Source: Cercis canadensis
Lineage: Eukaryota > Streptophyta > Magnoliopsida > Fabales > Fabaceae
Direction: 5' to 3'
Length of the DNA stretch: 64,000 bases
NCBI GenBank assembly: GCA_003255065.1
Contig: QAOA01004437.1
Span: 16,282 to 80,281 of the forward strand
Shown: positions 54,613-64,000 of the stretch, in pieces
Position numbering within the stretch: position 1 is the first letter of the stretch
Layout of the letters: each line of letters begins with the position of its first letter
Program-made: the position numbers and the translations under genes
The notes under the pieces: model-generated
Databases searched by the model: none
What the model saw: the letters and a program-made list of their open reading frames with translations, nothing else
What the model was told of the DNA's origin: nothing

Positions 54613-55850
54613 TGTTAAAAATTGCTCATAAAAAATGAATTCAAATCACATATTTGTTTAAGAACTTGTTCTTACAAACTAGTTCTACGCCATATGTCAT
54701 ATTTGAATGCACGAAATAGCTTGCTGAACAATACAAAACAGAAACTCAAACTAAATCAAATCAAAGAAGAGCAAAATAACAGAAGCCCAGAATATAAACT
54801 TCAGCATTAGAAACACAGATAAAATTCAAAAGTGTAAATAACTCAAAATTAAAGAGATGAAGGGAAAGAGAATATGCACAAGTCTTTATAATGGTTCAGC
54901 TTAAAAAGCCTACATCCACTTCTCCCACAAATGGGGGTTCCACTATTCTTTCAAGTTTATTTGTCCAAGCTTCTTCAAGCTTTACAAGTTTATTTTTCCA
55001 AGCTTCTCCAAGCTTAACAACGAGTTTATTTTTCTAAGCTTCTCCAAGCTTAACCATGGTTTTTGTTTCTCAAGCTCACCATGAACTCTCTCTCTCTCTA
55101 ACTCTAGAGATCACTCTCATGGATTTCTCCCATAGAAATCCAAGATACAAAACCCAAGTGTTTTGTTGTAGCCCCAAGAAGAAACTCTCTCAAAGAGTAG
55201 ATATGAAACAATAAGAAACTTGAAGCATGAGAAGATAGCCGAGAGGAAGAAGAAGAGCAAAGCTCTCAACAATGGCTTCCTTCTCTCTCTAGAATGTTTT
55301 CTTCTTTCTTCACTTCATCCCTTGACCGAAGCCTTGAAAGTCTTCTTTCTTTTATCTTCTTTCTTGTGTTTTCTTTCTTGTGCACGTGAAGAGCTTTGCA
55401 AAAAGGCTAGAAGAAAGTTTTCCCACTTGCTGACACAAGACCCATTATGCATTATGGCTTTTTGTCCTTTTGTGAGAAAAAGTCTTACTTTGTGTAAGAG
55501 AGTAGATAGGCTTTTCTTGAAGAATGGACTTTACACAAATCACACCTTACGCAAATCACTTCTCCAAACTTAGCTAACATGACTTAGTTAGATTGCAAAA
55601 AGAGGAAGTTTGGCTGGAGTCCGTGATAGACTTTGTCCACATCAGCAACCTCATAGACTCATCACATAAGCAAGAACTGGTTCTGAAGAACAAGTTCTGC
55701 TAGTCTTCACTTGAAGATTGTGCTGGATAACAACTTAAACAACATAGCAAAGGTTAATAGCAACAAGACAAACAACACATATAAGAAATAACAAGGCACA
55801 AGACATTCTTGTTATCATCAAAACAGGATCAGAAACTTTTGGGGCTAACA
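54613..55850 (-). repeat. Sirevirus-like Copia 3' LTR (1.24 kb)
   Basis: On the minus strand it starts tgttagccccaaaag and ends caatttttaaca. Three units with aagcttctccaagctt words (54953-55060) form a short tandem repeat of 33-37 bases inside it. The open frame at 55220-55573 lies wholly in the LTR and has no domain. Confidence 0.8.
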
Positions 55851-58264
55851 ATCTCCCCCTTTTTGATGATGACAATAATGTGATTTGAGAAAAGCTCCCC
55901 CTTAGTTTATGCCTAGCAAGAACTGAAAAATTAGAACTTCTAGCATCAGAATCAGAAGGCAGTTTTCTCAGATAACCTGTCCAATATCAAGCAATTATAC
56001 CATAGACTTGTTCAATAGCAATACAAACAAAGATAGAAATTCAAACTGACTATTTCACATAATTTCTCCCCCTTTGGCATTATCAAAAAGATAGGGGAAC
56101 CAAAATATCAATCAGATCAGAGCAGACTAGTTCACATGATCATAATAATCAGATTAGAAAGGGATCAGAGCATTATAACAACCAGAATGGAACTTATCAT
56201 ATCAAAATAATTCACAATCAATCAAGCAATGATAAGATATATGATGCATGTATAATAGCAAAATTAATAAGCTATAAGAATATTCATTTATTCTACATTC
56301 ACATCTAAAATTTTATCAAAAGACAACCAAAATGATGAGATAATGCTAATCAGAAGAAGATGATGAATGAGATGCAATGAGAACTTCCAATTGAGCTTTA
56401 ATGACTACCATATCCTTTTCCATAGCTATCAGTCGAGCATTGGAGTTAAAAACCAGAATAGATACCATTATAAATTCAAGAGATTCTCCATGAACACAAG
56501 TCAAGCATACTATGAACTGATGCATAATGCATGATATGCAAAATAAAGAAGGACACAAAAAGGCTGGAGAACACTTAAGTTAACTACACAACTGAAGCTT
56601 TAACAGTGAAAGTTAGAAATATAATCCTAAAAGATTGATGGTTTTGAAACTTTCAAAGCTGCCAATAATTTGTTTGTGAGAGCCAATTCTTTTTCAACCA
56701 TAGCAAGTAGTTTAGCAGAGCAAACAAACACTATAGTCTGAAAATAGTTGAGATGCTATCCAATCTGATTAGCTAAGGCAGCAGGCTTGACAATTGCTAT
56801 CAATTCCACATGATCAACTAACTGGTAGGAAGGAAATGGTTGTGGTTGACTTTTCTGCTTCTTTGTGGATTTGAAAGAATTAGGTACAATAGGAGCACGC
56901 CTCTTTAAAGAGCTGGCAGAAGTAACTGATTCTTGATATGGCTTTCAATTTTGGGCAGAAGATGGGTAGAGCTAAGTTTGTCAATATTCTGGTTATGGGG
57001 TCAAAGCAATGCATGGAAGGAGGTTTTCCTTTGCCTCTAAACTCAGAAAAATCATAAAGGCATGTCATTGCATCATCATAAGGAAGTAAATCAAAGGGTC
57101 AGACCTTCTGTACAAACTTGCAGTCCCCAATAATAGGCAATTTAAGCACACTAGCAAGCACTTTTTCAGTCAACAGAATTTTTATCACAACCACAAACTT
57201 TGAAGATAGATCATGCCAAAATTAGAACCTTGCAAAAGTTGAATATGAGCAAAAAATAAGCTAATTACGTTTGCTAGTAGAGATTCATCTAGCTTCAATA
57301 TTTCAAACCAGCCCATCTTAGCAAACATCCTCTCAACAACTTTGGTGGAAGAATTCTTGGATTCCCAAGTTACTATGCAGCTTTACTTTCAAACAGAGAG
57401 GTGGAAGCACTTGCAACCCTTGGAGTAAATGCAATATTTATGTCTTTTCATCTTGAATTTACTGCTCTTTTCAGAGGGAATTGTTTGAGGCTCTTTCTCA
57501 TGAGGAAGCTCAGAAATTAGTTTCAAAGAAAGAAGTAGATTTTGGAACAAGGATAGGTTCAAATTATTTTGAAATGGATATTAGTTCTGCATGGGAAGAG
57601 CGACCAATTGCTTTGCCTTTACACTTAGCCATCAGTCTTCAGCTCATTCTTCTATTCAAAAACTTAAGTTGCTGGTTGCCTTGCTACACAATGCGGAAGT
57701 TAAACAAAAAGTGGCCAACACAAGAACAAAGAGAGAATGTACAAGGTGAATAAAGTATGCATATAAAACAACTTAGTACAAGATTCAAATTAGGAGGAAG
57801 ATAATAGAATGAATGACAATGGTGCGCTTGCAAAGGGCAGTTTAAAGATGTGTGCATTTTAGCCAAAGGCTAGAAAATGCAGACCAAAGATTCAGCCTAG
57901 AACAATTTAATGACAAACCAGCCCAAGAGAAATGAAAGAAATCTTTTAAAGAAGCAGTTCAACATATCAGCCCAAGAAAGATAACTAGATCCTTTTAAAA
58001 TAAAAGGTCTAGCAAGATTTCAGTCCTTTAAAAAAGATTTGGCAGCCCAAAAATGAAATATCTCATAGGTTCAAAACTAGTTCTGGGCAGAAATATCTTT
58101 GATTAAATATTCCAGAAATCTTTGCCAACTTTTCAGAAGCATACCAAGAGAAATTGAATATTAACTAGCCTTTTCTTGATAAACAAAGAAAGACAAAGAA
58201 AGTGAAATGATATGCATATGTACAACCAAAATGCAAGTAGCCATATTTCATCAAGACAAGTTTA
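55851..58264 (-). pseudogene. extra 3' region of the Sirevirus-like element
   Basis: 2.4 kb between the end of RNase H and the 3' LTR. Near 57330-57190 the minus strand reads V-V-E-R-M-F-A-K and A-N-V-I-S-L-F-F-A-H, and near 57040-56900 P-S-M-H-C-F and I-S-Y-F. This pattern resembles the plant transposon-protein region that some Sireviruses carry in the envelope-like position. It ends with an acidic/Ser tail around 56350. Many stops. The assignment is an inference from position and weak similarity. Confidence 0.5.
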
Positions 58265-59170
58265 TCATGTCTAGCTCATGTCTAACAAAACAGAAATTAT
58301 TTTCAGCCAAATGCTTAGTAAAGATGTCAGAAATTTGATCATCAACACGAACAGAAAATAATTTTATATCACCCTCAATGATATGATCTATAAAAAAAAA
58401 AAAAAATGATGCTTGGTCCTAGAATGCTGAAATGGATTTCTTGCAATATGAATACCACAAACATTATCACACAACAAAGACATTTTGTCTAGAACAATAC
58501 CATAGTCAGCCAACCGTTGTTTCGTCCAAAGCATTTATGAACATCAAAGTCCAGCCACCATGTACTCAGCTTCAGCCGTTGATTGAGCAACTAAATTTTG
58601 TTTCTTAGATGGCCAAAAGACCAATCCTCCAAGAAACTAACAACCTCCACTTGTGTTCTTTCAACCAATGGAACAGCTCTTGCATTGTCCATCCCAAAAC
58701 GTTTGAGTAGCTCTCTTGTGTATTTAGACTGATTAATGAAGATTCCATCTCTGATTTGCTTCACTTCAAGTCCAAGGAAGAAGTTGAGTTCCACCATCAT
58801 ACTCATCTCAAATTCACTCTTCATTAGAGTCTCAAAATCCTTCTTGTTGATTAAAGCCTTAAGCTATCAATCTTGCTTTATTTCTCACAATTTTGCCATC
58901 CTCATCAAGCTTATTTCTGAAAGCCCATCTTGTACCAATGATTGTGTGACCATTCGGTTCAGGTACAAGAGTCCAGACTTGATTCCTTAAAAAACTGATT
59001 CAGCTCTTCTTGCATTGTCACAATCCATGCTTGTCCTGAAGAGATGCTCTTGTACTAATTCCTCTTTCCAAGTCACCAATTACTTTCTCAATTGGGTGAT
59101 CTTTTAAGATTCTGGTTTCTTTTGGCAATGACTCTTTCACAATTTTTTTTGTGGGGCTTCTTCTTGAATT
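58265..59170 (-). pseudogene. Sirevirus-like reverse transcriptase (deleted core), RNase H
   Basis: Reads from 59170. The early reverse transcriptase (M-Q-E-E-L-N-Q-F, G-T-R-W-A-F-R) runs into G-F-N-Q-Q-E-G-F near 58850 and then jumps to K-S-E-F-E-M-S-M (58824), skipping the part with the Y-V-D-D active site. The late reverse transcriptase is open to 58591. RNase H follows in broken frames with L-L-C-D-N and S-R-T-K-H. Confidence 0.8.
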
Positions 59171-60550
59171 GGTTATGAAAGGTCTAGCTCCATGTGAATC
59201 GAATCACATGGAATTTTCTCTATTGTCTTCTCTTGGCTGAACTCTGTCTTAGAGGATTCTTTGATGTTGTCCTGCATTAACTCATTTTCCTCAAGGGTAT
59301 TTGAAACCAAGGGACAGTTAGATTCATCAAAGACAACATGCATTGATTCCTCAACAATGAGAGTTCTTTTGTTAAAGACTCTATAAACTTTATTTGACAA
59401 AGAATAGCCCAAGAAAATAGCTTCATCAGATTTTGAATCAGATTTTCCCAAATGCTCTTTTCATTATTCAGCACCAAACATTTACAGTAAAATGCATGAA
59501 AGTAGCTCACATTAGGTTTTCTCCCTTTTCAGAGCTCATATGGAGTTTTCTTTAAAATAGGCCTAATCAAGCATATATTCAAAGTATAGCATGATGTGTT
59601 TACAACTTCAGCCCAAAGGTATTTTTGCAAATCATTTTCGCACAACATAGTTCTGTCCATCTCAATTAGAGTTCTATTTTTCCTTTCAACCACACCATTT
59701 TATTGGGGGGTTCTAGGACAAGAAAAGTTATGGTGGATTCCTTGTTCTTCACAAAAGTTTTGAAATAACTTGTTTTTCAAATTCTCCACCATGATCACTT
59801 CTAATTGAGGTGATAGCAAAACCCTTTTCATTTTGAACTCTTTTGCTTAAACTTTCAAAAATCTCAAAAGTGTTATCCTTGTGAGCAAGAAAGAAAACCC
59901 AAGTGAACCTTAAAAAATCATCCACAATAACTCAACCATATTTCTTTCCATTTAAACTTGATGTAGATGTTGGTCCAAAGAGATCCATATGGAGAAGTTG
60001 GAGTGGCCTAGAAGATGACAAATCTTGTCTTTTTCAAACACTAGTTTAGGTAAACCAAAAACTAGTTCCTTCTTAGAAGGCTTGGAAATAAGTTTAAAAT
60101 TTGCATGTCCAAGTCTTCTATGTCATAGCCAAGAATTATTACTTTGAGAAGAAAAGCAAGTTTCCCTTTTTGAATTCAATGAGTCTCCATACACAATACA
60201 CACATTGGAACTTCTTTGACCAATAAATAGAACATCATCAAACATTTTCTTATGAAGGATGCAATGAGGAGTTTCAAAAATGATTTTATAGCCCTTATCA
60301 CAAAGCTAACTTGTGCTCAACAAAATATACATCAAACATTTGATCAAGTAGACATTGTCAATGAGTAAATTAGGAGGAATTTTAATTTTACCTAATCCAA
60401 CAATTCTACCCTTGCTATTGTCACCAAAAGAGACGTCTACCAAATCCATTTTGTTAAAGGAGACAAACTTTGAAGGATCTCTACTAAAGTGTCTAGAGCA
60501 GCCACTGTCTAGATACCAACAATCACTAATAGCAAACCTGCAAGAAAGTT
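59171..60550 (-). pseudogene. Sirevirus-like protease and integrase
   Basis: Minus strand from 60550: protease W-Y-L-D-S-G-C-S-R-H at about 60515, pre-integrase H-R-R-L-G-H near 60120, integrase N-G-V-V-E-R-K-N-R-T near 59680 and its C-terminal K-S-D-E-A-I-F-L-G-Y near 59430, with multiple shifts and TAG/TAA stops. The integrase core start is damaged. Confidence 0.82.
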
Positions 60551-60764
60551 AGAGACATTTTGGTACCCAAACTTCTTTGGGTCCTTTCAAGTTAGCAGCA
60601 AATGTGCCTTTAGGCACCCACACCATTTTTCTTGCAGCACATAGTTTCCTATAGGAACATGCATTAGGAAAATGTCCTACATGTCCACAGTAAAAGCAAG
60701 TTCCTTTAGAAAAGGAATGTGAGGAGCTAGGCTGAACATAGCCTAAACCAGATTTGTCACACAA
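60549..60764 (-). pseudogene. Sirevirus-like gag end with zinc knuckle
   Basis: C-x2-C-x4-H-x4-C (C-F-Y-C-G-H-V-G-H-F-P-N-A-C) followed by two W-V-P-K words, typical of the Sirevirus gag end. The upstream gag is missing beyond 60790. Confidence 0.8.
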
Positions 60765-60790
60765 GTATTTAACTAAAATTCATTTTCCCA

Positions 60791-62342
60791 AAATGTTGCA
60801 AATGACAAAACCTAACATCTTTCTTTGACAGGTGAAAACAAATTTCTCTCCATCATCATATTGTCAAAGATTTGAAAGGATGATGGCGGCATGTGACATG
60901 TATAAGTTTTTCTCATCTTCGTCTTACATTATAGAATTAAGTTGTTTCATCTTCATCTTCTATTAGATGATAGTGATGCTATACTATTTTTGGTACATCC
61001 ATGTTGTCTATGATCTAAAAAGGCGTAAGAAGAATGGAAAGGAGTTCTCTCATGACAAGAGGGGAGAGAATCACGTTGGATGGGATAGAATCTAATGAAA
61101 TGATTTTATTTAAAAAGAAACAATTTGTAAATCTTATTAAAAGTGTTAATATTTACACATCCTGAAATATTATATATAAATTATTTGTAAATGAATTAAA
61201 TTCTTAATTTAATATTGTTCATAAAAGTTTTATTTATTTACTTATTTGTGTTTTTTTTTTGGAACGAGNTATTTGTGTTTTTTTTTTTGGAACGAGGAAA
61301 GAAGAACAAAAATTACAGCCTATAAAGAGAAGAAGAGGATAAATGATGATTTTCACTTGCTATTTATTGCTTGATAGAGGGGGAAAAAAATAAAGAAAGA
61401 AAACCAAAAAGATTTAATGAGTGTAATTTAAATTGTATAACATGCATCAGCTTGATACGAGACTCTGTCCTTAAGATCGTTTAGGAAAAAACTTATTCTC
61501 AATGCGCAAAAATTAGACTGAGAATATGCCTTCCAGTTAAAACAACAACAAAAAAATGTGTAAAGAAATCAAATAAATCATATCAATAATCATCCCTTAG
61601 TTGGGAGTAGGTTAGTACCACCCTTAACCAAAACATACTTTTTTCTTCTCACCAAAGGAAACTAGAAATAACGACCAAAACATCTTGGTTAGCAGCATTA
61701 GAGCGCATCAGTATCTTTTTGCACACATTCTCGTTAACTTTGATGGCAGCTTCCCTTTTTGACTGGTCATCTCGAATGTCCTTGTTACCTTTAGATCACG
61801 GGCCATCCCTACACCACAGACTACAGTACCACTCTTTCACAGCAATAATTATTTTCTTTTATGGATCCATCTTTGTCCCTAGTTGAAGGATCCAAGGTCA
61901 CTGCACAGGTGATGCTATGAGTTGTCTCAAACTCAAACAGATGCTTCAATTATAGACTGATTATTGGGAGTTTCAGATCCCAGAAATCCCTTACTTTCAT
62001 GCCAAAAAAAATCACTTACAATAGAAAGGAGAGAGTTCAAAAAGAAGATGGTGGCCCTCTATATATAAAACGGTTATTACTATTTTACCCCACTAAACGT
62101 TAACCCCACTTTTTTAGGGGATTGTTAGTTTGTTACCCTACTTTTATTGGATTTATTATTATTATTGAAGGAGTTGAGGGAACTAATTTTTTATTTTGAT
62201 ATCATTTATAAACAATTTAAAAGATCAAGTTACACAGTGTGTATCAAAATAGTTAATACCTAATAAAATTATAAATAGAGCAGCTAAAAAGGTGTCAAAA
62301 AGTTAACTGGACTTATAGAACAATTGATTACAAGGCTCTTAT
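60791..62342. other. AT-rich intergenic DNA with N join at 61269
   Basis: No gene supported. A 26-base tatttgtg-T-run-ggaacgag block is duplicated on either side of the single N at 61269 (61243-61268 and from 61270). Minus-strand stretches in 61620-61960 look coding-like in patches (for example A-I-K-V-N-E-N-V-C-K-K) but change frame, and I cannot assign a family. Confidence 0.45.
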
Positions 62343-62610
62343 TTCAAGAAGAGAGTCTTGTGTTTAAGGTATCTTATTGACAAAATAAGATGTTCTCAAA
62401 GTGCTCTCCACACAAAACTACAGTTGTGGATGTTTTACTAGTAGACCCTTAGATAAAAAAAAATGGCTCACCCCACGGCTCTCCTCACAAGAAGAGGGTT
62501 TTGTGTTCGAGGTCTTCCATTGACAAAATAGAAAGTTCTTAAAGTGCTCCTCCACACAAAGCAGGTTCTTCTCACAAGAAAATGGCTGTCCATTGACAAA
62601 ATAAAATTTT
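62343..62610. repeat. diverged direct repeats, about 2.5 copies
   Basis: The block agaagag-g-tcttgtgtt ... attgacaaaataaga ... aaagtgctc-tccacacaaa occurs at 62348-62425 and 62496-62565, with a partial copy near 62570-62612. The word gtgttcgaggtcttcc resembles a pol III B box, so a SINE origin is possible but unproven. Confidence 0.6.
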
Positions 62611-63416
62611 TTATCAACTATTTAAACATTTAATTCACAAATTATTAAATTTTTTATAATAATATTAAAATCAAAGGTTAATTTTGCCCTGAAATTTCCT
62701 ATGAAAGGTAACATTAGCAATACTTTTGATGGCGAGGATAGGAAACATTATATAAAACAGCCGTTTTAGCATTCTCTCTTTTTTTTTTCTTTTCTTTTTT
62801 TTTGGGGTTTTTGTTCTCTTTCCTAAAGACTGCAAAAGCAGAAGGTGTGGAAACTTTGTCTCCATGCCAATCCTTTTGCATATGCCATTATCTCTCCCTT
62901 CTCTCAAAAGTTTGAGGTGCTGCTGCGGGTTGTCTTGGGTGATACATAACAGCAATATTCAAAGAAAAGAAAGTTGCAATGGCTTTGTAAAGTATGTACA
63001 TTTTGAACACTTTATAGCATTAATGACCCCTAAAAAGAATACAATTAGTGGGGTCATGCTTTTTCCAATTCTCTTTTTCTTTACCTTATCCCCTTTGTAA
63101 TGATTTCTAGATCATGTTGAATAAACGACTGGTGCTCATATCTTCTTTGTATTTAAAGAACCTTTTGGCCATCGGGATGAGTACTTCAATGATAAGTTGC
63201 ATTTTAACAACCACAAACAAGTAGTAGGTTTAGGAACGAAATTGTTAATTGAACCTAGAAAACAAAAGAAAAAAATATTGTTTAGTTCTTGGTAGGAAAG
63301 ATTATTTAGTTTGAAATATAGAAAAATTTTAATTTAATTTCTTTTATATAGTATGAAATATTTAAATTATTTGTTGGTTTTATAGATGTGATATTCTGTT
63401 TATTTTTAAACATGAT
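62611..63416. other. AT-rich intergenic DNA
   Basis: No supported gene. The short open frames at 62671-62955 and 62864-63100 overlap on opposite strands and have no recognisable domain. Confidence 0.45.
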
Positions 63417-63540
63417 AACTATATCTATAAATAAAATAATCACATAACACTAAAAAATAACTATATATGTTAACAAAATAATCACATAGCACCAAATGAT
63501 AACTACATACATTAATAAAATAATCACATAGCACTAAGAG
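63417..63540. repeat. 42-bp tandem repeat, three copies
   Basis: Units beginning aactata or aactaca start at 63417, 63459 and 63501 and share aaaataatcacata. The 42-base period gives a 14-residue repeat in a minus-strand open frame by arithmetic alone. AT-rich and without a start context. Confidence 0.8.
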
Positions 63541-64000
63541 ATATTTTAGACATTTCGTATGATATGAAAGAAACCAAATTGAAATTCTTTCATATTTAAA
63601 ATCAAATGATTTTTTTTTTATCAACTTGAAGAACTAAATAATAATTTTCTTAAACAAAAATTAAGATAGTTTACTTCTCGATCAACGTTACGTGCTACTC
63701 TCATAAAATTAAATTACTTTTAAAAAGACACGAATTGTTCAAATTAAAATAATAATAATTGCATATTAATATGAATTGGTCTGCACAATCTAAATTGTCA
63801 TATTAAAACTTTACTGAAGTCTAGTAAAATTTAGTGGTGTTAATTTCGTATGTGCCAACTTTATTGCTGGGAAGTAGTATAAATAAGTGCATGTGTGATC
63901 TATGTTTGATTTTCAATTTGCAAACTAAAAGTTGGTTGAGTGTATTGGAACGCATGTTTTGTGAAGCAATAAAATGGAACCTTCTGCCTACCAAAAAAAA
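63541..64000. other. AT-rich end of window
   Basis: No gene seen. The window ends in an A-run after an aataaaa word. It could be the 3' end of a retroposed sequence, but this cannot be judged here. Confidence 0.35.

Larger units (their letters stand above)
54613..60790 (-). mobile_element. Sirevirus-like Copia element, 5'-truncated
   Basis: Minus-strand order from 60790: gag zinc knuckle, protease, integrase, partial reverse transcriptase, RNase H, a 2.4-kb extra region and the 3' LTR. The 5' LTR and most of gag are missing; similarity ends abruptly near 60790. The knuckle followed by repeated W-V-P-K words and the extra region after RNase H are Sirevirus features. Confidence 0.8.

Noticed and set aside
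55220..55573. 117-codon plus frame as a gene
   Set aside because: It lies entirely in the 1.24-kb LTR and is on the strand opposite to the element.
57481..57753. plus-strand open frame of 90 codons as a gene
   Set aside because: It lies antisense within the Sirevirus-like element and has no recognisable domain or promoter context.
62495..62530. tRNA gene or SINE head
   Set aside because: Only a B-box-like word is present. I see no A box at the proper distance and no cloverleaf.
63406..63624. protein with 14-residue repeats
   Set aside because: It is the translation of an AT-rich 42-base tandem repeat, with no start context and no family.
1..64000. CRISPR arrays, bacterial operons or phage modules
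   Set aside because: Nothing in the sequence supports them. Repeat arrays lack spacer structure, and all recognised genes are plant or plant-transposon families.

Overview
The window is nuclear DNA from a dicot plant. The evidence is a two-exon CYP71-type cytochrome P450, relics of a plant receptor-like protein and of a spliced plant LAMMER (AFC-type) kinase, and dense plant retrotransposon families (Copia, Athila-like and Ogre-like Gypsy, Sirevirus-like Copia, L1-type LINE, MULE, hAT). The sequence does not let me name the species. It looks like draft assembly: one 163-base N gap and seven single-N joins, at least five of which sit between direct duplicates of the same sequence.

Layout. 1-3.6 kb: decayed, repeatedly duplicated pieces of an LRR receptor-like protein gene. 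3.7-10.9 kb: a FAR1-like MULE transposase gene split by a Copia element (Copia-A, TSD ctcac). 10.9-13.2 kb: AT-rich sequence with tandem and telomere-like repeats. 13.2-27.4 kb: one L1-type LINE interrupted twice, by a reverse Copia (Copia-B, TSD ctaga) and by an Ogre-like solo LTR (TSD agtcc). 27.9-29.5 kb: the only gene that looks intact, a P450 on the minus strand, followed by a decayed tandem copy at 30.5-31.7 kb. 31.9-35.8 kb: a rearranged Copia (Copia-C) with two tandem LTRs, one carrying a MULE-type MITE. 35.9-37 kb: four exons of a LAMMER kinase pseudogene. 37-41.1 kb: three solo LTRs, one nested in another. 41.2-44.4 kb: hAT transposase relic. 44.5-49.5 kb: a young, nearly intact Copia (Copia-D). 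49.5-51.3 kb: no gene, one snRNA-promoter-like motif. 51.3-52.4 kb: hAT tail, then the N gap. 52.5-54.6 kb: 5' part of an Athila-like Gypsy. 54.6-60.8 kb: truncated Sirevirus-like Copia. 60.8-64 kb: AT-rich intergenic DNA.

The window is mainly a nested transposon district around one P450 gene. Target-site duplications let much of the insertion order be read directly. I found no convincing new gene system. The most useful leads are the gag/pol frame overlap in Copia-D, the palindromic ACACGG/CCGTGT arrays shared by Copia and Gypsy LTRs, the exon-skipped kinase relic, and the assembly duplications that distort some reading frames.
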